Virus record (IMG/VR): IMGVR_UViG_3300033150_002781 | Location: 1-38,633 of that record | Length of the DNA: 38,633 bases | Strand: one strand, 5' to 3' | DNA from: a virus | Shown here: positions 7,758-15,442 of the stretch, piece by piece | How the letters are laid out: each line of letters begins with the position of its first letter | Numbering within the stretch: position 1 is the first letter of the stretch | The notes under the pieces: generated by a model | What the model was told of the DNA's origin: nothing | The model's database searches: none | What the model saw: the letters and a program-made list of their open reading frames with translations, nothing else | Translations under genes and position numbers: made by a program

Positions 7758-7765
7758 TGAATTGA

Positions 7766-7876
7766 ATGGATTGTAGTAAGTGCGGTAAAACTGATTTTCC
7801 TTGGGCTTTTCGGGATGATTTATGCCTTGATTGTTGGATTGAAGAAAAAAACAAAAAGAAAAAGCTAAAAACTTAA
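7766..7876 (+). CDS. Zinc-finger microprotein
   Basis: Thirty-six residues: CSKC at residues 3-6 and CLDC near 20-23, then a lysine-rich tail. A four-cysteine zinc knuckle is likely. The stop lies at the start of the promoter of the ParB-like gene. The ribosome site is poor, so the confidence is limited. Confidence 0.5.
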   Translation: MDCSKCGKTDFPWAFRDDLCLDCWIEEKNKKKKLKT

Positions 7877-7877
7877 A

Positions 7878-7905
7878 TTTAAATAGTAGTTTGGTTATCT
7901 ATTTT
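7878..7905 (+). promoter_or_regulatory. Promoter of the ParB/terminase operon
   Basis: TTTAAATA at 7878-7885 lies about 27 bases before the ATGs at 7906 and 7916. There is no GGAGG before 7916, which fits a leaderless or very short-leader transcript. The ATG at 7906 opens only a 17-codon frame. Confidence 0.5.
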
Positions 7906-7915
7906 ATGAACCTTT

Positions 7916-8461
7916 ATGAGCCAAATCAATATTTTAATTCCGGAAATAGAATTAATTGAAGTCAATAAGCTTTCTGTAGATGGAAAGAATCCTAATGTTT
8001 TAACTGCAAGTCAGAGAGAGGCCTTGAAGAGGAATATTCAGAAATTTGGTTTTATTGTGCCTATTATTTGTAATAAAGACCTGTTGATTGCTGATGGCCA
8101 GAATCGTTGGGAGATAGCAAAAAAATTAGGCATGGAGAAAGTTCCTGTGATTCGGTTGCCTGTTTCTGATGTTGATAGAAGAATTTTAAGGCAAGTATTG
8201 AATAAATTAAGAGGAGAGCATGATAGATCCTTGGATTCAGAAGAGTATAAGCTTATTTTTGATAAACAAGGAAGCTTTAAGGAATTAAGCGAATTATTGG
8301 CCAGAGATAAAAAAGAATTTGAAGCTGTCTTGGAAGCTAAAAAGAATTATAATGTCCGAGAGGATGCTTTTGATGTTGAAACTGCTTATGCTAATGCAGG
8401 AATTGAAATTAAGCCAGGAGAAGTTTTTGTTTTAGGCAGTCATCGGATTATGTTCGGTTAG
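7916..8461 (+). CDS. ParB-like N-terminal domain protein (truncated ParB-methyltransferase)
   Basis: A 181-residue product. Residues about 10-95 form a ParB/sulfiredoxin-type domain: a LSVDGKNPN strand, a helix, PIICNKDLLIADGQNRWEIAKKLG, then VPVIRL. The core I-A-D-G-Q-N-R motif is intact. After a helical linker it ends with GEVFVLGSHRIMFG and then a stop. In many tailed viruses this phrase leads straight into an N4/N6 DNA methyltransferase domain. The rest of that domain is missing here, apart from its C-terminal end in another frame at 8458. The gene precedes the terminase genes, a common arrangement. Confidence 0.8.
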   Translation: MSQINILIPEIELIEVNKLSVDGKNPNVLTASQREALKRNIQKFGFIVPIICNKDLLIADGQNRWEIAKKLGMEKVPVIRLPVSDVDRRILRQVLNKLRGEHDRSLDSEEYKLIFDKQGSFKELSELLARDKKEFEAVLEAKKNYNVREDAFDVETAYANAGIEIKPGEVFVLGSHRIMFG

Positions 8462-8658
8462 CTGAGCGGGCCTTGAAGGCTTGCAGCATGCCTGAAGATA
8501 TTGTTTTAGATTTATTTGGAGGAAGTGGAAGCACTTTGATTGCTTGTGAGCAAATGAATAGAAAAGCTTTCTTAATGGAATTGGATCCAAAGTATGTTTA
8601 TGTAGTTTTGAAAAGATGGGAAGAATTTACTGGTAAAAAATCAGAGAAGGTTGTTTGA
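8458..8658 (+). pseudogene. C-terminal remnant of an N4/N6 DNA methyltransferase
   Basis: In the -1 frame relative to the ParB-like gene, translation from 8458 reads LAERALKACS, then VLDLFGGSGSTLIACEQ and KAFLMELDPKYV. This is the AdoMet-binding motif and end of a beta-class DNA methyltransferase. The catalytic DPPY-type motif and target-recognition region are absent, so it cannot methylate alone. The frame has no good start (TTG at 8473 at best). It appears to be the distal edge of an internal deletion. The remaining codons are undamaged, suggesting a recent event, a population variant, or an assembly gap. Confidence 0.72.
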
Positions 8659-9122
8659 TGCCATACGGAAAACCAAGAAACAAAAAGAAAGTGCAGGAGA
8701 TTAAATTAAAGATTTTAGAGTATTTATCTGAAGGTTTTGATAAAGGAGATATTCACGAATTGATTAATGAAAATGTTGAGGAATTGCCTTTAAGCACTTT
8801 TAAGCGATATTGGAAAAATGTTATTGAAAAAGAAGATGAAGAAATTCAAGAACAGAAAAAAGAATTGTTTGTTGGTTATTTTAAGCGTTGTAGGAGAAGA
8901 ATTAGAGAAGCGGCTGTTAAGTATCAGAAAACTGGCCAGAGAGAATGGCTTGTTGCAGCACATAATTTTGAGAAAGAATTTTTTGAGAAAATGCAGTCAA
9001 TTGGTTTGATTGATAAGAAAGCAGAAAAATTGGAGATTAGTTTAACGGAGCAGATTTTGGATGACCTTAAGAAAGCAAGAGAAGTCAACAGAGTTCCTGG
9101 ACGTGTTTCTGGATCCGGTTAA
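8658..9122 (+). CDS. Terminase small subunit (probable)
   Basis: A 154-residue basic/acidic helical protein whose ATG overlaps the preceding TGA. The N-terminal 55 residues suggest a helix-turn-helix (ILEYLSEGFDKGDIHELI, then LSTFKRYWKNV). A coiled-coil middle follows. It lies directly before and overlaps the large terminase, the normal place of the DNA-recognition subunit. The assignment rests on position and fold pattern, not on a family signature. Confidence 0.68.
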   Translation: MPYGKPRNKKKVQEIKLKILEYLSEGFDKGDIHELINENVEELPLSTFKRYWKNVIEKEDEEIQEQKKELFVGYFKRCRRRIREAAVKYQKTGQREWLVAAHNFEKEFFEKMQSIGLIDKKAEKLEISLTEQILDDLKKAREVNRVPGRVSGSG

Positions 9123-10455
9123 GTTTTTTACTTTCATTACCGGGTTTATTCCAGAATGGTATCAGCAGGATATTTTGTTAGATGATTCCAAAGACATTAC
9201 AATTAGAGCAAGCAGGCAGACTGGAAAAACTGAAGTAGTGGCTGTTAAGATTTTGCGTGAATGTTTGTTGAATCCTTATAAGGTTTTGATTATTGCTCCT
9301 ACTCAAAGGCAGTCTAATTTGGTTTATGGTAAAATTGAAGCTTATTTGAATCGGCATTTTTATTTTAAACAATTGATGATGAGGCATACAAGAGATTACA
9401 CTTTGTTTGATAATGGTTCTGAAATTTATTGTTTGCCGGGGAATTCTGGTGCAACTGTAAGAGGTTATTCTCCTGATTTAATTGTAGTTGATGAGGCAGC
9501 TTATGTTAAGGATGAAGTTTTTGTTGCGATTGAACCTTCTCTGGCCACAACAAACGGAAGAACTGTTTTGATTTCTACTCCTTTTGGAAAGCAAGGAAGA
9601 TTTTATGATTCTCATGCAAGATTGGATCATTTTAGTAAGTATCATGTGAAGTGGAATGATTCTTCTTTTATTTCTAAAGATTTTGTTATGAAGGAAAAGA
9701 ATAGTAAAACTGAAGCTGAATTTAATCAAGAATATAATGCTGAGTTTATTGAGGAAGCTGACACTTTGTTTTCTCCTGATTTAATTAAGAGTGCTTTTTT
9801 TGATGTAAAATTTATTGAGGAAGCTGAATCTGGATGGGATTATTATTTGGGAGTTGATCCGGCCAGGTATGGTTTGGATGAATGCACTTATTTAGTTTTA
9901 AGGCATAAATTTTTGAAATTAAAAGAACCTACTGCTGATTCTTCTAATGAGGAAGTTTTGCAGTGGAATGAATTTGTTGATTTTTTGGATGAAAATAATG
10001 AAGTGAATTTAATTGAAATGTGTTATTGGAAAGGAAATCCTAAGAATGACATTACTGATATTATGGGCAGAGTTCAGGCCTTGAATAGAGCTTTTGATTT
10101 TAGAAAAATTTTCATGGATACTTCTCCTTTGGGAGTTGGAGCTGCTGATTATTTGAGAGCAGAGAATTTGCCTATTGAATATAATCCTTTTGGTTTGAGA
10201 GATAAGCATGATTTGTACGCTAATTTGAAATTGTTGTTTGAGAAGAATAGAAATAAACAGAAAGGAGTTTGTTTTAGGATTTCTGATTTTAGTAGATTAA
10301 TTTGGCAGTTAACTGAAATTCAATATGAGTATTCTCCTGGAGGAGTTATGAAGATTCATCATCCGGATAAGCCGAATGCTCATGATGATTGGCCTGATGC
10401 TTTGGCTTTGGCTGCTTCTTTCATGAAGAAACCTCAGGCAATCTTTGATTTTTAG
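9061..10455 (+). CDS. terL: Terminase large subunit
   Basis: A 464-residue packaging motor and nuclease. The ATPase shows RASRQTGKT (49-57) as Walker A, LIVVDEA (140-146) as Walker B and ISTPFG (171-176) as the coupling motif. The RNase H-like nuclease shows D266 (GVDPARYG), D353 (FMDTSP) and the DDWPDALALA acidic cluster (442-446). Length and motif order are normal. The ATG at 9061 overlaps the small subunit by 62 bases, preceded by ACGGAG. A later GTG would shorten the N-terminus by about 14 residues. Confidence 0.95.
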   Translation: MTLRKQEKSTEFLDVFLDPVKFFTFITGFIPEWYQQDILLDDSKDITIRASRQTGKTEVVAVKILRECLLNPYKVLIIAPTQRQSNLVYGKIEAYLNRHFYFKQLMMRHTRDYTLFDNGSEIYCLPGNSGATVRGYSPDLIVVDEAAYVKDEVFVAIEPSLATTNGRTVLISTPFGKQGRFYDSHARLDHFSKYHVKWNDSSFISKDFVMKEKNSKTEAEFNQEYNAEFIEEADTLFSPDLIKSAFFDVKFIEEAESGWDYYLGVDPARYGLDECTYLVLRHKFLKLKEPTADSSNEEVLQWNEFVDFLDENNEVNLIEMCYWKGNPKNDITDIMGRVQALNRAFDFRKIFMDTSPLGVGAADYLRAENLPIEYNPFGLRDKHDLYANLKLLFEKNRNKQKGVCFRISDFSRLIWQLTEIQYEYSPGGVMKIHHPDKPNAHDDWPDALALAASFMKKPQAIFDF

Positions 10456-10457
10456 CG

Positions 10458-10561
10458 AAAAGCTTTTATATGAATTCAGAGTTTAATATAGTGATTTGAA
10501 GAGAATTAGAGGAGCAGTGCCAGGTTGTTCCCACCGTCTGGCTTGACCCCCCATTACGTTT
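10458..10561 (+). promoter_or_regulatory. Promoter and unusual GC-rich leader of the portal gene
   Basis: GAAAAGCTTTTATATG carries TTTATATG at 10466-10473, with a predicted start near 10496. The leader of about 65 bases is unusually GC-rich at 10508-10558 compared with its surroundings. It contains GAGGAG at 10510, then GCCAG...CTGGC (5-bp stem, 14-base loop), then CCCCCC before the ATG. No ribosome site sits at normal distance from the portal ATG at 10562. The hairpin may bring GAGGAG closer or control translation. Confidence 0.5.
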
Positions 10562-12724
10562 ATGCCAATAAGGATAATAAATTACAAGGACAGGATTCAA
10601 GCAGTCGCTGACATGCAGACGAATAAATATAAGCAGAAGCCTGATCAATCAATTGCTCCTGGAGTTGGATTTGCTTGGTCTTATGATGACAGAAATTATA
10701 AGGCAATTATTCCGCAGTTTTTATATAAGCCGCCATGGGGATATCCGTTAAATAAAGATATTCCTGAAATTAGAAGGCTCTCTAAGAGTCCGTTTATTTC
10801 TTTGGTTGAAACAACTATTACTGATGAAACAGCGAGATTGGATTGGATTATTGATCCAGAAGAAAATATGGTGCCTGAATCTGTTTTGAAGGACACTGAA
10901 GATTTTTTTTATAATCCGAATAGAAATGAAGAAAGCATGGAGTGTTTGTTTAGGAAAGTTATTCCTGACATGATTGAAATTGATGCAGGAGTTTTTGTTA
11001 AAGTTAGAGATTGGGGAGATGACTTTCAAGAATTGTATGCTTATGATGGAGGAACTTTTACTAAGAATCCTGATGTGCATGGAATTTTGCCGGAGACTTG
11101 GAGTTATTTTCAGTATGGATGGAACACTGGAGCCAGACCAATTGCTTTTAACAAAAATGAAGTTGTATACATGATGCGTTATCCTCGGACTGATAATATT
11201 TATGGCCTTGGAAGAGTTGAAATTTTAAAAAATGTCATTCAGTTGCTAATTTATGGAGTGGATTCTAATTTAGAGTATTTTACTTCAAATTCTGTTCCGA
11301 AAGGAATTTTGAAAATGATTAATGCAAACAAATCAGATATTCATGCTTTTAGATCTTCTTGGGAGCAGGCAATGAAGGTGCAAGATGAAGCAGGAAACTG
11401 GAGAAGACAGTTTCATAAAATGCCTATCATGAATCAGGATGGAGAATTTATTAGAGTTGGATTCAGTAATGTTGAATTAGAATTATTAGAGCAACAGAAA
11501 TGGTTTTCTAAATTGGTTCTGGCTTGTTTTGGAGTGACTCCTTCTGAAGCTGGTTTCACTGAAGATTCTAATAGAGCAACGGATGTCGTGCAATCAAATG
11601 TTTTTAAAAGAAAAGCAATTGCTCCTTTAGTGAATTTATTAGAGTATCACATTAACACTCAGGTTGTGAATGATTTGCCTTGGATTAAAGGCCACTATGA
11701 GAATAAAGTTTTCTTTAGGTTTGATAAATCTGATTTGGTTGAGGAGTTGAATAAAAGGCAAATTGTTTGGGGAGATTATAAGACTGGTTTGATTACAAAG
11801 AATGAAGGCAGAGAAAAAATTGATATGGATGCTCATGATGACGGGGATGAATTTAAGAAAGAAGGAAACAATTTTGCTTTTGGAAATATGCCGGGCCAAG
11901 AAAGTAATGCAAAAAAAGATGGTTCAAATTTGAATGACAAGGAAGATAAAAAAAAATTTCCTGATTATGATGATGAACAAAAATCAATGAATACCAGTTC
12001 TTCTGTTGTGTTGAAAGAGTTTGAAAAACAATCTAATCCTAAAGTTTTAAAAAAAAAAATTTCAGATGAAATCAATGAAATAAAAAAAAAAGCTAAATTG
12101 TTATTGAAACAGGAAGGAATTCTTGAATTGAAAGCTGCTGATGAACATTTAGTAAATAAAATTTTGGCTTTATTGTCTTTTGATTTCTTGAAGGATTTTG
12201 TTTCAATGGGGATTAGATATAATTTTATTAAAGGATTGGATGCTGCTGAAAAACAAGCTTTAATGAATTTTGTTCCAAATCAGAAAGCCATTAAGTTTTT
12301 AGAAGATTATACATTTGAGAATATCAAGAACCTGGAATCCGATTTAAAAGACAATTTGCGGCAGGAATTGAAAAGAGGCTTAATGAATAATGAAGGTTTA
12401 ACTGATTTGTCTGAAAGAGTTTCTACTGCTTTGGATGTAGGAAAAGACAGAGCTGAAGCAATTGCGAGAACTGAATATAATAGAGCTCAAAACATGGGAG
12501 AATTAGATGGGTGGAAACAGTCTGGAAGAAAAGTAATGAAAGAATGGGATGCAACTTTAGATAAAAAACCTGATGGAACTTGGAGAACTTCTGAAATATG
12601 CAGAGGTTTGAATGGCCAGAGAGTTTTAATTAATGAGAAATTCAATTATAGAGGAGAATCTTTTGAAGCTCCTCCTGCACATCCAAATTGCCGTAGTGGA
12701 CTAAATTATTATCCAATGGATTGA
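10562..12724 (+). CDS. Portal protein fused to MuF-type minor head protein
   Basis: A 720-residue protein. Residues about 30-440 fit a portal of the SPP1/Mu family (SYFQYGWNTGARPIAFN, VVYMMRYPRTDNIYGLGR, NSVPKGIL, FGVTPSEAGF). A charged linker (about 440-520) joins a C-terminal MuF/gp7-like domain with IARTEYNRA at about 634-642, Cys680 in RTSEIC, LNGQ and PPAHPNCRSG at about 704-713. In most phages the two are separate genes, one forming the DNA entry ring and the other a minor head protein injected or packed inside. An in-frame stop at 10544 limits upstream starts. Confidence 0.9.
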   Translation: MPIRIINYKDRIQAVADMQTNKYKQKPDQSIAPGVGFAWSYDDRNYKAIIPQFLYKPPWGYPLNKDIPEIRRLSKSPFISLVETTITDETARLDWIIDPEENMVPESVLKDTEDFFYNPNRNEESMECLFRKVIPDMIEIDAGVFVKVRDWGDDFQELYAYDGGTFTKNPDVHGILPETWSYFQYGWNTGARPIAFNKNEVVYMMRYPRTDNIYGLGRVEILKNVIQLLIYGVDSNLEYFTSNSVPKGILKMINANKSDIHAFRSSWEQAMKVQDEAGNWRRQFHKMPIMNQDGEFIRVGFSNVELELLEQQKWFSKLVLACFGVTPSEAGFTEDSNRATDVVQSNVFKRKAIAPLVNLLEYHINTQVVNDLPWIKGHYENKVFFRFDKSDLVEELNKRQIVWGDYKTGLITKNEGREKIDMDAHDDGDEFKKEGNNFAFGNMPGQESNAKKDGSNLNDKEDKKKFPDYDDEQKSMNTSSSVVLKEFEKQSNPKVLKKKISDEINEIKKKAKLLLKQEGILELKAADEHLVNKILALLSFDFLKDFVSMGIRYNFIKGLDAAEKQALMNFVPNQKAIKFLEDYTFENIKNLESDLKDNLRQELKRGLMNNEGLTDLSERVSTALDVGKDRAEAIARTEYNRAQNMGELDGWKQSGRKVMKEWDATLDKKPDGTWRTSEICRGLNGQRVLINEKFNYRGESFEAPPAHPNCRSGLNYYPMD

Positions 12725-12734
12725 TTTTTTCCGT

Positions 12735-12771
12735 AAAGCTTTTATATTAGTTTGAGGTTATTTTTGACTGT
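12735..12771 (+). promoter_or_regulatory. Promoter giving a leaderless protease transcript
   Basis: AAAGCTTTTATATTAGTTTG begins at 12735, with TATA box TTTATATT at 12741-12748. The predicted start is at about 12771, one base from the ATG at 12772, and there is no ribosome site. The first 21 bases are repeated at 17810. Confidence 0.7.
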
Positions 12772-13869
12772 ATGCCTTTAAAACCTAAATATCAAAAAAT
12801 CAAAACTGAATTTATTAAGAAGTATGGTTCAAAGAAAGGAGAGAAGCTCTTTTTTGCTTGGGTTAATAAACAGAATGTTAATCCTGAAGCTAAATCCTTT
12901 GTTTTTGGATTTGAAATTAAATCTATTAAGGATGATGTTGTGGAAGGAACTTTTGCTTCAGGTTTGCCAGATGCTTACAATGACATTTTAACTGAAGATT
13001 GTTTGAAAGACATGGATGAACAATTGGAGACTTTGCCTATTACTATTGATGATGATCATGAAAGTTTTACAAAGAAAGAAGACGGAGAAAAATTTAAGGC
13101 TTTTAATCCAATTGCGAAAGTTTATTCACATGAACTTAATGATTTCAGAATTGATGTTAAAACAAAATTAAATAAGGCACATCAGAGATATGAGGAAATC
13201 AAGAGTTCAATTAAAAATGGATTCTTACATTCTTTTTCTTTTGCTTTTATTCCTGTTGATTGGGAACATAAAGTAATTGAAGGAGTTAGGCACAGACTTT
13301 TGAAAAAAGTTAATTTGCTTAATGGTTGTTTTACTGGAATTCCAGTAAATGATGATTCTCAATTTGGAAGTGTTGCGTTAAAATCAATGCGTGATTCTTT
13401 TGAGTTTAATGAAGAAGAAATTAAATCTTTAATAGGAGGAATTTTGATGACAGAAGATAATAAAGAAAAAGTTGATGGAAAAGAACCTGAAAAGAAGGAA
13501 CCTGAAACTAAAGAGCCAGAAAAAAAAGAACCAGAGAAAAAGGAGCCAGAAAAGAAGGAACCTGAAAAGGAGCCAGAAAAGAAGGAACCTGAAAACAAAG
13601 AACCAGCAGATGACGGAACAAAAGAAGAGGTAAAATCTCTTACAGTGGATTTAAAATCTATGGTTAAAGCTGTTGATGAATTGAAAGCGAAATCAGAGGA
13701 AGAATTCAAATCATTAAAAGCTAAGATTGATACTCATGATGAAATTTTGAATGCACCAGTTTTCAAAGCACAGATGCAACAAATGGATTCAGCTTTGAGT
13801 AAAGAAGAAATTGATAAAAGAGTTGAAGAAGCAAAAAGTAAAAGTATTCTTAAATCAATAAGGAAATAA
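12772..13869 (+). CDS. Prohead protease with fused scaffold region
   Basis: A 365-residue protein. Residues 1-35 form a short KY-K-GEK-FFAW helical domain seen in other phage proteases. Residues about 42-210 fit the herpesvirus/HK97-type prohead protease fold, with candidate catalytic His96 (TIDDDHE) and Ser154/Ser156 (LHSFSFAF). Residues 238-278 are low-complexity KKEPE repeats. Residues about 285-365 are a lysine/glutamate coiled coil like scaffold proteins. The protease would cleave scaffold and capsid proteins during head maturation. An internal start at 13447 probably makes the scaffold part alone. Confidence 0.85.
   Translation: MPLKPKYQKIKTEFIKKYGSKKGEKLFFAWVNKQNVNPEAKSFVFGFEIKSIKDDVVEGTFASGLPDAYNDILTEDCLKDMDEQLETLPITIDDDHESFTKKEDGEKFKAFNPIAKVYSHELNDFRIDVKTKLNKAHQRYEEIKSSIKNGFLHSFSFAFIPVDWEHKVIEGVRHRLLKKVNLLNGCFTGIPVNDDSQFGSVALKSMRDSFEFNEEEIKSLIGGILMTEDNKEKVDGKEPEKKEPETKEPEKKEPEKKEPEKKEPEKEPEKKEPENKEPADDGTKEEVKSLTVDLKSMVKAVDELKAKSEEEFKSLKAKIDTHDEILNAPVFKAQMQQMDSALSKEEIDKRVEEAKSKSILKSIRK
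13447..13869 (+). CDS. Nested scaffold protein (internal start in the protease gene)
   Basis: Inside the protease gene, TAGGAGGAATTTTG stands directly before the in-frame ATG at 13447 (Met226). It is among the strongest ribosome sites in the window and lies inside coding sequence. It would yield a 140-residue protein holding only the KKEPE repeats and the coiled coil. This is the layout of lambda C/Nu3, where the scaffold is made in excess from a nested start. Separate expression is inferred from the site alone. Confidence 0.68.
   Translation: MTEDNKEKVDGKEPEKKEPETKEPEKKEPEKKEPEKKEPEKEPEKKEPENKEPADDGTKEEVKSLTVDLKSMVKAVDELKAKSEEEFKSLKAKIDTHDEILNAPVFKAQMQQMDSALSKEEIDKRVEEAKSKSILKSIRK
13480..13605 (+). 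repeat. KKEPE-coding short repeats
   Basis: Tandem 15-bp units (AARAARGARCCWGAR pattern) encode about eight KKEPE/TKEPE/NKEPE units in the linker between protease and scaffold coiled coil. The charged, proline-bearing string should be extended and flexible. Confidence 0.85.
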
Positions 13870-13883
13870 TGGAGGAGTTTTTT

Positions 13884-15041
13884 ATGACAGAAGAAAAAGG
13901 AAACACTGGATTTATCCCCGAGGATTTTAACGATTCTGCAGCTTATTTTATTTCATTCGGTAACATTCCAAATCATACACCTTATGTCAAACCTTTTGAG
14001 GAAGTTGATATCAGGCCTGAAATAAAATCAAGAATTGTTAAAGGAATTGAGATGGAAAGAGCCCAGTTAAAGGCTTTTAGTATTGGAGGAATGGGTGCAG
14101 GAACTGCCGGTTACGACATGGTGCCTGTTTTTGTTGATACTGTAATGATTGATAGGAGCAGAAAATATACTCCTGCGAGTTTGTTAACAAAGAGAGTTAC
14201 AAACCAAGGATTATATGCTGACTTTAATTATATTTCAAGTAAAGGAGGAGCTTTTACTGCAGGAGATGATGCAGCTCTTTCAGAAGCAGATGACAGCAAA
14301 GCCAGAGATAGCACTCCAATAAAATACATGTATGCTGTTGGAAGAGTTACAGGTCCAACTCAAGCTGCAGTGCCTTCTTATTTAATCAAAGGTTGGGGAA
14401 CAACTGGAGACGGAATGAGAGACACAAGCTATTTGGATTCTGTTGCGACAACTGCTTTGGATCAAGAAGTAATTTTGAAAGCTCAGTCCATGAAAGAATT
14501 AGAGGAAAACTTATTCTTTAATGGAAATGCAACCACTTCAGGAATTACAGGAAATCCAGATGGAACAGAATATGATGGAATTGTTGCACTGCAATCTACT
14601 ACAAATCAGAATGATTTGAATTCTACTGCAATGGACTTGGATGACATTGAAGATACAGTCAGGTATGCTTTTGATGATTCAGGAAGGCCAGAAGTAGGAT
14701 TTGGAAGTTCTACAATTGTAACAGATTTCAGAAAGAAATGGAGAGATGCTTACAGAGTAACACCAGAGAAAGGAGAAGTTGCTTTGGGTGTTGTTGGTTC
14801 TTCAGTTGAAGGATTAATGGGTCCAATGAAATTAATTCCTTCTCAGTTTTTGAGCAATGTTTCAGGAGCAAAACAATTGTTTTTCTTAGACATGGAAAAA
14901 ATTGAACACAGAGTATTACAGGACATGACATATCAAGAAATGGGCATTAACAATGATTCAAAGAAATTCTTTTTGAAACAATATCAGACTATAATTGACA
15001 GAGCACCAGCATTCAATTCATTTATTGACAATGTTTTATGA
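13884..15041 (+). CDS. Major capsid protein (HK97 fold)
   Basis: A 385-residue protein. The ATG at 13884 is chosen over 13869 because GGAGGAG lies between them. Recognisable features are the N-terminal arm, a G-rich loop, a long spine-helix region with QEVILKAQSMKELEENLFFNG, and C-terminal strands (KLIPSQFL, QLFFLDMEKIEHRVL, KKFFLKQYQTI). Size, position after protease/scaffold and composition fit the HK97-type capsid protein. It forms the head shell and would be processed by the upstream protease. Confidence 0.88.
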   Translation: MTEEKGNTGFIPEDFNDSAAYFISFGNIPNHTPYVKPFEEVDIRPEIKSRIVKGIEMERAQLKAFSIGGMGAGTAGYDMVPVFVDTVMIDRSRKYTPASLLTKRVTNQGLYADFNYISSKGGAFTAGDDAALSEADDSKARDSTPIKYMYAVGRVTGPTQAAVPSYLIKGWGTTGDGMRDTSYLDSVATTALDQEVILKAQSMKELEENLFFNGNATTSGITGNPDGTEYDGIVALQSTTNQNDLNSTAMDLDDIEDTVRYAFDDSGRPEVGFGSSTIVTDFRKKWRDAYRVTPEKGEVALGVVGSSVEGLMGPMKLIPSQFLSNVSGAKQLFFLDMEKIEHRVLQDMTYQEMGINNDSKKFFLKQYQTIIDRAPAFNSFIDNVL

Positions 15042-15052
15042 TTGAAAAGTTT

Positions 15053-15075
15053 TGCAGTTTCTTTAAAAAACTGCA
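15053..15075 (+). terminator. Hairpin between capsid and decoration genes
   Basis: TGCAGTTT (15053-15060) pairs perfectly with AAACTGCA (15068-15075) across a 7-base loop. A-rich rather than T-rich sequence follows, so it may protect or process the capsid mRNA rather than terminate it. Confidence 0.5.
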
Positions 15076-15116
15076 TTATAGAAATAAAAAAAATATGAAA
15101 TGAAGGAGGAATATTT

Positions 15117-15428
15117 ATGACAGATTTCACAGATGGAACAACTTCAGGAGTTGTGACAAAAAAAATAACGCCTAATCTTGAATTAACAGTAATTCAGGTT
15201 AGAGTTCCTGCCACTTTTGTGTGGGGAACAGATAGTTTAATTGTTGATTTAGCAGATTACGGAGCTCACAATATTGCAGGTTTTTTGGCTTTTGAGGAAA
15301 CAACAGCTGGAAGCGTGACAATTGCAGCAACAGGAACAAGCTCTGTTTCAACAACAACATTAACAATAGACAGCACAGGTTCAAGTGCGAATACCTGCGG
15401 CGGAACATTCGTAATATTCGCATTTTAA
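15117..15428 (+). CDS. Small beta-rich head decoration protein (probable)
   Basis: A 103-residue protein behind AAGGAGG. It is almost entirely beta strands with T/S/G turns (LTVIQVRVP, VTIAATGTS, TLTIDSTGSS, GTFVIFAF). Position right after the capsid gene and the composition suggest a capsid decoration or cement protein. No specific family was recognised. Confidence 0.6.
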   Translation: MTDFTDGTTSGVVTKKITPNLELTVIQVRVPATFVWGTDSLIVDLADYGAHNIAGFLAFEETTAGSVTIAATGTSSVSTTTLTIDSTGSSANTCGGTFVIFAF

Positions 15429-15442
15429 AGGAGGAGTTTAAT

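Noticed and set aside
7906-7959. 17-codon frame from the first ATG after the ParB promoter
   Set aside because: Too short, and overlaps the ParB start in another frame. It may matter only as a competing start.
10517-10546. Nine-codon upstream frame (GTG) in the portal leader
   Set aside because: The GGAG is only two bases from the GTG, too close for a normal start, and there is no sign of conservation.
13359-13709. 116-residue minus-strand frame rich in SGSFFSGS
   Set aside because: It is the reverse reading of the KKEPE-coding repeat, not a gene.
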